Shown here: piece by piece, positions 1-6,750 of the stretch
Position numbering within the stretch: position 1 is the stretch's first letter
How the letters are laid out: each line of letters starts with the position of its first letter
Source of the DNA: Bacteroidota bacterium
GTDB taxonomy: Bacteria; Bacteroidota; Ignavibacteria; SZUA-365
Length of the DNA stretch: 64,000 nucleotides
Assembly: GCA_003246455.1 (NCBI GenBank)
Contig: QKAF01000130.1
Span: 1 to 64,000 of the forward strand
Reading direction: 5' to 3'
The notes under the pieces: model-generated
Databases searched by the model: none
Told to the model about the DNA's origin: nothing
What the model saw: only the letters and a program-made list of their open reading frames with translations
Translations under genes and position numbers: made by a program

Positions 1-1119
1 GATCATATCACGCGTACGCTGGATGATGACGACGACGAAATGGATCACCATGAGGGTCTTCACCTGATGATGGATGAGGAGGACCTCGCCGACGATCATG
101 CGGATGAGGTTATCGAGGCAGAGGAACTGCCTGCGGAGGTCACGGATGCGGAGCTCGACAGCCTGTCCGACATGGCTGAGGGTGCGTTCACCGATGAGAG
201 CATCCTGAATCTCGAAGCCGATTTTGGTTCATCCGCTGGTGCCGCTTCATACGAAGACGATGCATCGGTGTCGGTGTCTGATGACGGCGAGTCCATGCCA
301 GACATTATTCTCGGGGACGAGGAAGTGCGGCCAACGGAGAATTACCTTTCTGCGAAAGATGACATTCCTGATATCACGCTTGAAGAACTGGGATCCATTA
401 CCTTCGGAGAAGATTCCGATGGCATATCCTCCTTTACCGAAGGGGCCGAGACTGATCCCTACATGACCAGCGCTCTTGTCGATGAAATCATCATTGACGG
501 CGATCTGGATATGGAGCCGGCGAAGCCGTCGCGGACGGATTCCCCGCTCGATGAGATCGACTGGGACAAGGAAGCGGAGGAGATGGAAGACATTAACCTG
601 GACGACGTCGACAGGGACGAGGCAAGGCTGGCGGATTCGCTGCCCGGTGTCGAAGACGCCTTCAAGCAGTCGGATCAGCTGAAGCCCGCGGAGGAACTGC
701 TCGGTGAACTCGACCTTGATGATTTCGATTCCACACCTGCGCCCAGCAGTTCCAGGCAGAATGATATTCCCATTATCGAAGACGATGACCCGCTGCCGCA
801 GTCGCAGCGGATTCATGCACTGGAATCAGACGATGTGGAAGAGGAGAACGCAGTACCCATAGAAGAAGTTATCCGGGAATTCGGCGATCTGAATCAGCTT
901 CTTCCGGCATCGGACAGAAAGAAATACGCGAAGAAGCTCTTCAACAAGAACGAAGAGGCATTCACCCGGGCCATCCAGGTGCTGAACGGAAAAGCCACCT
1001 GGCGCCAGGCATCCGAATACATCGACGATCTTTTCATCAAGTACGATGTCGACATGTATTCCCGTCTCGCGGTGAAATTCACCGACGACATTTATAAGCG
1101 TTACGCAACCAAGAAGTAA
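1..1119 (+). CDS. Acidic protein of unknown function (5' end outside window)
   Basis: The reading frame is open from base 1, so the first in-frame ATG at 40 is probably internal and the gene starts upstream. The visible 372 residues are very rich in Asp and Glu, with low-complexity acidic stretches over about the first 280 residues. The last 90 or so residues are different: mixed charge, Lys/Arg-rich and probably helical (EEVIREFGDLNQLLP, then KKYAKKLFNKNEEAF). I recognise no family. The shape suggests a disordered acidic scaffold with a folded C-terminal domain. It ends 5 nt before obg and is likely cotranscribed with it. Confidence 0.6.
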   Translation, partial: DHITRTLDDDDDEMDHHEGLHLMMDEEDLADDHADEVIEAEELPAEVTDAELDSLSDMAEGAFTDESILNLEADFGSSAGAASYEDDASVSVSDDGESMPDIILGDEEVRPTENYLSAKDDIPDITLEELGSITFGEDSDGISSFTEGAETDPYMTSALVDEIIIDGDLDMEPAKPSRTDSPLDEIDWDKEAEEMEDINLDDVDRDEARLADSLPGVEDAFKQSDQLKPAEELLGELDLDDFDSTPAPSSSRQNDIPIIEDDDPLPQSQRIHALESDDVEEENAVPIEEVIREFGDLNQLLPASDRKKYAKKLFNKNEEAFTRAIQVLNGKATWRQASEYIDDLFIKYDVDMYSRLAVKFTDDIYKRYATKK

Positions 1120-1124
1120 TACAC

Positions 1125-2141
1125 GTGTTTGTTGATCAGGTAACCATTTCCGTACGCTCGGGAAAAGGCGGCGCGGGCTGTGTAAGTTTTCGCCGCGAGA
1201 AATATGTGCCGAAAGGCGGTCCCGACGGCGGCAACGGCGGGAAAGGCGGCAACGTCATTCTTGTCGCGAATCCCCAGCTCCACACGCTGCTCGATCAGCG
1301 TTATCGTCATGCCTATTCGGCGGAAGACGGCGTGAAAGGACAGAAATCGCTGCGTTCCGGTCGTTCCGGGGAGGATATCATCATCCAGGTTCCCTGCGGG
1401 ACGGTCATCAGGGATGCGGAGACGGAAGAAATGCTGGCGGATCTGGTAAAGCCGGGCCAGCAATATCTCGCCGCGCGTGGCGGTCTCGGCGGTCGTGGGA
1501 ATGCGGAGTTCGCCACTGCCACACACCAGACGCCGCGTCATGCGGAGAGCGGGCGACCGGCGATCGAGAAGGATCTGATGCTCGAGCTGAAGCTGATCGC
1601 GGATGTTGGGCTGGTCGGCTTCCCGAATGCGGGAAAGTCCACGCTCATCTCCACCATCTCCGCGGCGAAGCCCAAGATCGCAGACTACCCGTTTACCACC
1701 CTGGAGCCGAACCTCGGCATCGTCCGCTACCGGGAGTACGACAGTTTTACCGTCGCGGATCTGCCCGGACTGATTGAAGGCGCCCACACGGGGAAAGGCC
1801 TCGGTATCCAGTTTCTTAAACATGTGGAACGGACGCGCGTCCTGGTCATTCTGATCGAGAGCTTCTGCGACGACTATATGAGGGATCTCGAGGTGCTTCG
1901 CAATGAGCTCGCCTCGTACAGCAGCGAACTTTCACGCAAGCCGTGGTTCGTCGCGATATCAAAAATGGATTCTGCGGATGAGGACGCGCATACTCGCATC
2001 GATGAATTACGGTCATCCCTGGACGTCGATGTGCATGCGTTTTCCTCTGTGAGCGGGGAAGGGGTCACCGCGCTGAAAGACAGGATGTGGAATCTCGTCG
2101 GCGAGCAGACGGCGCAGGAATTCGGCATAGAAGAAGAGTAA
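1125..2141 (+). CDS. obg: GTPase Obg/CgtA
   Basis: This is an Obg-family GTPase associated with the large ribosomal subunit and involved in 50S assembly and the stringent response. The glycine-rich Obg fold occupies about residues 1-158 (GGPDGGNGGKGG). The G domain follows with P-loop GFPNAGKST, switch II DLPGLIEGAHTGKGLG and a G4 motif that reads SKMD instead of the usual NKxD. Its 338 residues match short Obg proteins without the OCT domain. The start is GTG at 1125, only 5 nt after the upstream stop; MFVDQVTISVRSGKGG is the family N-terminus. Confidence 0.96.
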   Translation: MFVDQVTISVRSGKGGAGCVSFRREKYVPKGGPDGGNGGKGGNVILVANPQLHTLLDQRYRHAYSAEDGVKGQKSLRSGRSGEDIIIQVPCGTVIRDAETEEMLADLVKPGQQYLAARGGLGGRGNAEFATATHQTPRHAESGRPAIEKDLMLELKLIADVGLVGFPNAGKSTLISTISAAKPKIADYPFTTLEPNLGIVRYREYDSFTVADLPGLIEGAHTGKGLGIQFLKHVERTRVLVILIESFCDDYMRDLEVLRNELASYSSELSRKPWFVAISKMDSADEDAHTRIDELRSSLDVDVHAFSSVSGEGVTALKDRMWNLVGEQTAQEFGIEEE

Positions 2142-2189
2142 ACGGCTCACATCAATCCAGCCCCGCGCTGCTGCGGGAGATTTTCCATC

Positions 2190-3212
2190 ATGAATATTCC
2201 GTCTCGCTCCACTCCCGGGCGCACGGCATGGATATCCGTGCTGTTCGCACTCCTGACGCTCGCATGCGGTCTTCTCGCGCTGCGGGTGGGGCCGTATGAC
2301 ATCGGGTTTTCCGATGTATTCCGTCTGCTCCTCGGCGGGAAACATTCGACGGACGAGTCCATGCGTGCCGTGCTGTTCGATATCCGCTTTCCTCGGATGC
2401 TCATCGCGCTGCTGGTTGGCGGCGGTCTGGCCGTTTCCGGGGCGGTGTTTCAGGTCCTGCTGCGAAACGTGCTGGCGGATCCCTATATCCTCGGCGTTTC
2501 CGGGGGAGCGTCGGTCGGCGCGCTCATCGCGATCGCTTCCGGGCTTTCATCGATGTTCCTTGCATTGCAGCCGCTGCTCGCATTCGTCACCGCGCTGATC
2601 GTCGTGGCAACCGTATACCGCATCGGATTGCGCGGAAAGATCGAGGACAATACCCTGCTGCTCAGCGGGGTCATGATCGGGGCGTTTCTCTCCGCAATAA
2701 TTCTCGGTCTCGTTTCAACCATGGATCGCCCGGTTCGAAACGCACTATTCTGGCTCATCGGCTACCTGGGAAATGCGACAATGACGGAAGTCCTGCTGCT
2801 GACGCCGGGCGTTCTCCTTCTCGTGATCATCCTGTTTCTGTATGCGGGGAGAATGAACGTCATGGCGCTGGGCGCGGAAGCCGCCGGTCATCTCGGCCTC
2901 TCGGTACGCCGGCAGCAGACCCTCCTCTACGTACTCGCTTCGATGCTGACCGCCCTGGTGGTGAGTTTCGCCGGCGCGATCGGGTTCATCGGGCTGATCG
3001 TGCCGCATGCGGTGCGCAGAATATTCGGACCGGATCATCGTTTATTAATTCCGGTCTCGTTTTTTCTCGGCGCGAGCTTCCTGATAATTTCGGACCTCAT
3101 CGCGCGTATCGTAATCGCCCCGACGGAACTGCCCGTCGGCGCAATCACGGCCGCCCTCGGCGCCCCGGTATTCATCTATATCCTGCGAAGAAAAAGCGGT
3201 CCCCACTCTTGA
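2190..3212 (+). CDS. FecCD-family ABC transporter permease
   Basis: This is an integral membrane permease of the BtuC/FhuB/FecCD family, which imports iron-siderophore, heme or cobalamin complexes. Its 340 residues contain about ten hydrophobic segments. Family landmarks include FPRMLIALLVGGGLAVSGA, LADPYILGVSGGASVGA and GFIGLIVPHAVRRIFGPDHR, the loop that contacts the ATPase. The binding protein and ATPase expected beside it are not in the window, so the substrate cannot be assigned. It lies 48 nt after obg and is followed at once by the rpmH promoter region. Confidence 0.92.
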   Translation: MNIPSRSTPGRTAWISVLFALLTLACGLLALRVGPYDIGFSDVFRLLLGGKHSTDESMRAVLFDIRFPRMLIALLVGGGLAVSGAVFQVLLRNVLADPYILGVSGGASVGALIAIASGLSSMFLALQPLLAFVTALIVVATVYRIGLRGKIEDNTLLLSGVMIGAFLSAIILGLVSTMDRPVRNALFWLIGYLGNATMTEVLLLTPGVLLLVIILFLYAGRMNVMALGAEAAGHLGLSVRRQQTLLYVLASMLTALVVSFAGAIGFIGLIVPHAVRRIFGPDHRLLIPVSFFLGASFLIISDLIARIVIAPTELPVGAITAALGAPVFIYILRRKSGPHS

Positions 3213-3240
3213 TTTTTTATGCACTTTGTGCATAACTTAG
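3209..3240 (+). promoter_or_regulatory. Candidate promoter for the rpmH operon
   Basis: TTG at 3209-3211, a 21-nt spacer and TAACTTAG at 3233-3240 match the Bacteroidota -33/-7 pattern (TAnnTTTG) with one mismatch. It begins at the stop codon of the permease gene, and rpmH starts 38 nt further on. Confidence 0.45.
3218..3234. repeat. Inverted repeat inside the rpmH promoter spacer
   Basis: TATGCAC-TTT-GTGCATA is a perfect 7-bp inverted repeat with a 3-nt centre. It sits between the two proposed promoter elements, so it could be an operator. It could also be the stem of a weak terminator for the preceding gene, but it lacks a following T-run. Confidence 0.5.
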
Positions 3241-3278
3241 TAGTTCTGTAATGAATATAACCATTATCTGAAAATCAT

Positions 3279-3434
3279 ATGAAACGTACATTTCAGCCCA
3301 GCCGTCGAAAAAGAAGCAACAAGCACGGATTCCGTGCACGCATGGCCACGAAGAACGGCCGGAAGGTGCTCGCACGCCGCCGTGCGAAAGGACGTTGGAA
3401 ACTCACCGTCAGTGACGAGCCCAAGCACCGGTAA
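3279..3434 (+). CDS. rpmH: 50S ribosomal protein L34
   Basis: This 51-residue protein is bacterial L34, beginning [20 protein letters not shown] and continuing through [18 protein letters not shown]. It has the expected extreme Arg/Lys content and a short acidic-basic tail (SDEPKHR) beyond the usual end. It opens the conserved rpmH-rnpA-yidD-yidC block commonly found near the replication origin. Its final 23 bases overlap the proposed start of rnpA. Confidence 0.97.
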   Translation: MKRTFQPSRRKRSNKHGFRARMATKNGRKVLARRRAKGRWKLTVSDEPKHR

Positions 3435-3828
3435 ACCGGTTACGAACCGCTTATCGAAAAAAGAAATTCTTCGTGGGTACCGGGCTTTCGGTCACGTACT
3501 TTCCCGTGGTATTTACGTGCAGCACCGAAGCATACGGTTCTATTACGACATTAGACGGGAAATCCCACCGTACCATGGTATGGTGGGATTTGCTGTTAGA
3601 AAGGCAAAGAACTCCGTACAGCGGAATTGCGTTCGCCGCCTGATGCGCGAGTCGTTCAGGCAGAGAAAGCAGCAGCTGTGGGAGTTCTGCAGACAGGAGC
3701 ACATTCAGATTCGCTGTGTTCTGCTGATCGATCCCAAACGTATCAAGGAACCGATTACCTTTGAGTTGGTAGACGCTTCCGTCGCGGCTCTCCTCGATGC
3801 TGCGCTGAAGCGATTGAGGCAGACATGA
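3412..3828 (+). CDS. rnpA: Ribonuclease P protein component
   Basis: RnpA is the protein subunit of RNase P, which trims tRNA 5' leaders. The conserved RNR-type motif appears as [18 protein letters not shown], preceded by [20 protein letters not shown]. The frame stays open upstream inside rpmH, but GTG at 3412 gives a 138-residue protein of normal size and overlaps rpmH by 23 nt. I chose it over upstream ATG codons that would extend deep into rpmH. The stop overlaps the yidD start (ATGA). Confidence 0.9.
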   Translation: MTSPSTGKPVTNRLSKKEILRGYRAFGHVLSRGIYVQHRSIRFYYDIRREIPPYHGMVGFAVRKAKNSVQRNCVRRLMRESFRQRKQQLWEFCRQEHIQIRCVLLIDPKRIKEPITFELVDASVAALLDAALKRLRQT

Positions 3829-4046
3829 AACGCGCGCTTTCCGCAATTCTCATCGCGTTGATCCGCATCTACAAGGGCATGATCTCTCCGTTGCTCCCTC
3901 CCTCATGCCGATTTTACCCTACATGTTCATCCTATACTCTTGAAGCCATTCAGAAACACGGCCCTTTCCGTGGATCCTGGCTTGGGGCGAAGCGTATCGC
4001 CCGCTGCCATCCCTGGAACGAGGGAGGATACGACCCGGTTCCGTAA
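3825..4046 (+). CDS. yidD: Membrane protein insertion efficiency factor YidD
   Basis: YidD is a small membrane-associated protein that helps YidC insert inner-membrane proteins. All of the family signature is present in 73 residues: an N-terminal amphipathic helix, then [38 protein letters not shown] and [13 protein letters not shown]. The start ATG overlaps the rnpA stop, so the two are translationally coupled. Confidence 0.97.
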   Translation: MKRALSAILIALIRIYKGMISPLLPPSCRFYPTCSSYTLEAIQKHGPFRGSWLGAKRIARCHPWNEGGYDPVP

Positions 4047-4073
4047 ATCCTTTAAAAACAAAAAGATAAAATT

Positions 4074-5948
4074 ATGGACAGAAATGCTGTCATTGGTTTC
4101 ATTCTGATTGCCGTTCTCTTCGTCGCCTGGATGCTGTACAACTCGCCAAGCGCTGAAGAGATACAGAAACAGCAGGCCCAGCAGGAGCTGGCGACGAAGC
4201 AGGCGCAGAAAGCCGCGGAAGCGGAAAAAGTCGCAGGAGAAGAACACGGGAAGGCGGAGACCGCGCCGGCCGCAACGGACAGCAGCGACCAGAGCATGGA
4301 ATCCAGCCGATATGGGAAATGGTTCAGTCATCTCGCAAAGGGAGAAGATCAGAGCTTCACCGTTCAGACCGAGAAATATACGGCGACCTTTTCCACAAAG
4401 GGCGGGAGCATCAAGCGCTGGGTGCTGAACGACTTCACGACATGGAATGATAAACCCCTCCAGCTTATCGACTGGAAAAGAAGCAGCGATTACAACCTGG
4501 TGTTCGCTTCCTCCGACGGACGTTTCATTGACACCAAGGACTTGTTCTTCCGCTTGAGCAAGTATCCCAGCGGAGGACGTGTCGTCCTGAAGGATTCCAT
4601 GACCTACTCCTTCGATGCGATTCTTCCCGTTCGGGGAGACAGTATCGCCATCATCAAGCACTACGTGATTCGTTCGGGCGGGTACGACATGGACATGGAT
4701 ATCGAAATCCTGAACATGGCGGATGTGATCGCGAACTACGAATACCAGGTCACCATTCATTCTCCGGCGCACACGGAGCGAAACAGCGTCGAGGAAGCAA
4801 GTTTCTCCGAGACGGACGTGATGGTGAATGGATCGCGGGAAACCGTGAATGCTGACGATGCCGAGGGCGAAAAGGCGACGTTTGATGGAGAGACGGAATG
4901 GGTCTCCGTCAAGAACAAGTACTTCCTCGATGTCCTGACGGTTCGTGACGGATTCATGGGCAGCGGCGCGTATGTCGAAGGAAAGATGCACAAGCTGCGC
5001 AACGAGGGACAGAGAGAAATCTACGAGGCTGGGATCAAGGTGAAATACCGCGGTGAACGCCGCGAGGTCTCAAAATTCACCGCGTATATCGGTCCTCTCG
5101 ATTACAATATCCTCGCCCAGCAGTACAAGGGTCTTGAGCAGGTTCTCAGCCTCGGCTGGGCTTTCGTCGTTCGTCCCTTTTCCGAATACCTGGTGATGCC
5201 GCTGTTCCATTTCCTCCACAGCTTCATCCCGAATTATGGTATCGTCATCATTATCTTTTCCATCCTGATCAAGCTTCTGCTCTATCCGCTGACCAAGAGC
5301 AGCATGCGCTCCATGCAGAAAATGCAGAAGCTGCAGCCGCTGATGACCGAACTCCGGGAAAAGTACAAGGACGATCAGCAGAAGCAGAACGTCGAGACGA
5401 TGAAACTGTATAAGGACTACGGCGTCAATCCCGCGGGCGGATGTCTTCCTATGGTACTGCAGATGCCGATCCTGTTCGCGCTGTTTTCGATCTTCCGCAG
5501 CACCATCGACCTGCGCCACCAGCCCTTTATCAGCTGGATGGGCGACCTCTCCGCTCCGGATATCCTGGTGACACTGCCGTTCAAGATTCCCGTACTGGGA
5601 ATGAGCTTCATCAGCGGTCTCGCCCTCCTGATGGCGATCACGATGTTCGTTCAGCAGAAAATGTCGGTGAAGGATCCGCGACAGAAATCCATGGTGTACA
5701 TGATGCCGGTGATGTTCTGGGTGATGTTCAACTCCTTCCCATCGGGCCTGAACCTGTACTATTTCATGTTCAACATCCTGTCTATCGGTCAGCAGTACCT
5801 GATCAACAAGCGCCATCAGGACGAACCGCTTGTCAAGGTGACTCCCAAGAACGGGAAAAAGAAGCAGAGCTGGTCGGAGCGGGCGATGGCATCGATGCAG
5901 GAGAAAGCGAAAGAGCAGAAATCCGGCAAGAAACCTCGCAAGTTCTGA
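4074..5948 (+). CDS. yidC: Membrane protein insertase YidC
   Basis: YidC inserts and folds inner-membrane proteins, alone or with Sec. The 624 residues begin with an N-terminal transmembrane anchor (MDRNAVIGFILIAVLFVAW). A Gln/Ala/Lys-rich linker follows, then the large periplasmic domain to about residue 350. The conserved five-helix C-terminal domain (YGIVIIIFSILIKLLLYPLT) carries the basic segment SMRSMQKMQKLQPLM. The tail is Lys-rich, as expected for ribosome binding. It is the last gene of the rpmH block. Confidence 0.97.
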   Translation: MDRNAVIGFILIAVLFVAWMLYNSPSAEEIQKQQAQQELATKQAQKAAEAEKVAGEEHGKAETAPAATDSSDQSMESSRYGKWFSHLAKGEDQSFTVQTEKYTATFSTKGGSIKRWVLNDFTTWNDKPLQLIDWKRSSDYNLVFASSDGRFIDTKDLFFRLSKYPSGGRVVLKDSMTYSFDAILPVRGDSIAIIKHYVIRSGGYDMDMDIEILNMADVIANYEYQVTIHSPAHTERNSVEEASFSETDVMVNGSRETVNADDAEGEKATFDGETEWVSVKNKYFLDVLTVRDGFMGSGAYVEGKMHKLRNEGQREIYEAGIKVKYRGERREVSKFTAYIGPLDYNILAQQYKGLEQVLSLGWAFVVRPFSEYLVMPLFHFLHSFIPNYGIVIIIFSILIKLLLYPLTKSSMRSMQKMQKLQPLMTELREKYKDDQQKQNVETMKLYKDYGVNPAGGCLPMVLQMPILFALFSIFRSTIDLRHQPFISWMGDLSAPDILVTLPFKIPVLGMSFISGLALLMAITMFVQQKMSVKDPRQKSMVYMMPVMFWVMFNSFPSGLNLYYFMFNILSIGQQYLINKRHQDEPLVKVTPKNGKKKQSWSERAMASMQEKAKEQKSGKKPRKF

Positions 5949-5960
5949 TTTCCGTGTCAG

Positions 5961-5976
5961 TGTTTCACGTGAAACA
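5961..5976. promoter_or_regulatory. parS centromere site 1
   Basis: TGTTTCACGTGAAACA is an exact match to the bacterial chromosomal parS palindrome, the ParB nucleation site. It lies 13 nt after the yidC stop codon. Its last four bases also form part of the following terminator stem. Confidence 0.93.
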
Positions 5977-6008
5977 AACCCCCTGCCTTCCAGGGGGTTT
6001 GTTTTTTT
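5973..6008 (+). terminator. Rho-independent terminator of the rpmH-yidC operon
   Basis: A 13-bp stem, AACAAACCCCCTG at 5973-5985 with its complement at 5991-6003, closes a CCTTC loop and is followed by a T-run. It lies exactly between the two parS sites and overlaps the edge of the first. Confidence 0.9.
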
Positions 6009-6023
6009 GTTTCACGTGAAACA
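6008..6023. promoter_or_regulatory. parS centromere site 2
   Basis: This is a second exact TGTTTCACGTGAAACA palindrome, spaced 47 bp start to start from site 1. The first base is the end of the terminator T-run. No further copy was seen elsewhere in the window. Confidence 0.93.
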
Positions 6024-6750
6024 GCTACGCTTCTAACGCTTCACACAGTCCTTGTGAGCGGGATACGCGCCCGGCACCCTCCAGTCTGGCGATTCCCGGT
6101 AATCAGATCATCCGCGACGTCGGGAGAGATTCTTCCGGAAGGCCTCTCCCCTGTGATCACCCGGAAGGTCGATCGTCGGGTCTGCTGCGACGATGCTCTC
6201 GGCCAGCCCACTGGCAGCGGGAATGATGGTTTCGCGTGTCGCGAAAAGGCAGCTTCGCCGGGACATGCCGGTGCGGGAGCAGCCGGCATCCGCAGGAAGG
6301 GCCGGAAGCGCGCACGGGTCGGTGAAGCGATGGCGGAAAGCCGACGGACGGGTCGGTGAAGCGATGGCGGAAAGCCGACGGACGGGTTGTCGCGGATAAA
6401 GTGCAAGGGCGCTGTATATATAGATAGCCGATCTGGATAACCCACCGGTATCTGCGCTCCCCTGCTTCGTGAAGAGAAACACCGGTATTGTCCTGCCTCC
6501 GGATGCCCTGGTTCGAACGTGTGTCGATAATTGAGACATCTTGCTGCCATGTTCGCGTTAAGTAGCTGTTTATATTGGTTTTATGGTGGCTAATCTGCCC
6601 TTGCGGCCGAGAGGGGCTGCGAGTTCGTCCGTCGGCGGAGCAGCCGGTTCATTACGCGCAATTTCATTACCCTGCTCCGGGGTGTTTCACTTTGTTCGTT
6701 GTGCGCGGTTTCGTAAATTTCTGTTCATGCAAAACTGTACGGTGGTTCTC
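6024..6750. other. Intergenic region without a convincing gene
   Basis: About 700 bases separate parS site 2 from the start of the GH2-like gene. Open frames exist on both strands, but their products are Arg/Pro/Ser-rich, unlike neighbours, and have no start signal. The stretch contains an imperfect hairpin around 6037-6060 and the 34-bp tandem repeat described separately. I found no DnaA-box cluster or AT-rich unwinding element that would mark an origin. Confidence 0.6.
6314..6387. repeat. 34-bp tandem direct repeat, about 2.2 copies
   Basis: A unit starting ACGGGTCGGTGAAGCGATGG at 6314 recurs exactly at 6348, with a third partial copy starting at 6382 that diverges after six bases. The period is 34 bp, so it is not a codon-phase repeat. 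Confidence 0.9.

Noticed and set aside
6041..6550. Minus-strand frame in the gap after parS
   Set aside because: The product is Arg/Pro/Ser-rich, spans the tandem repeat and has no start signal or family resemblance.
5949..6750. Replication origin next to parS
   Set aside because: I found no cluster of DnaA boxes (TTATCCACA-like) and no AT-rich unwinding region; dnaA is absent.
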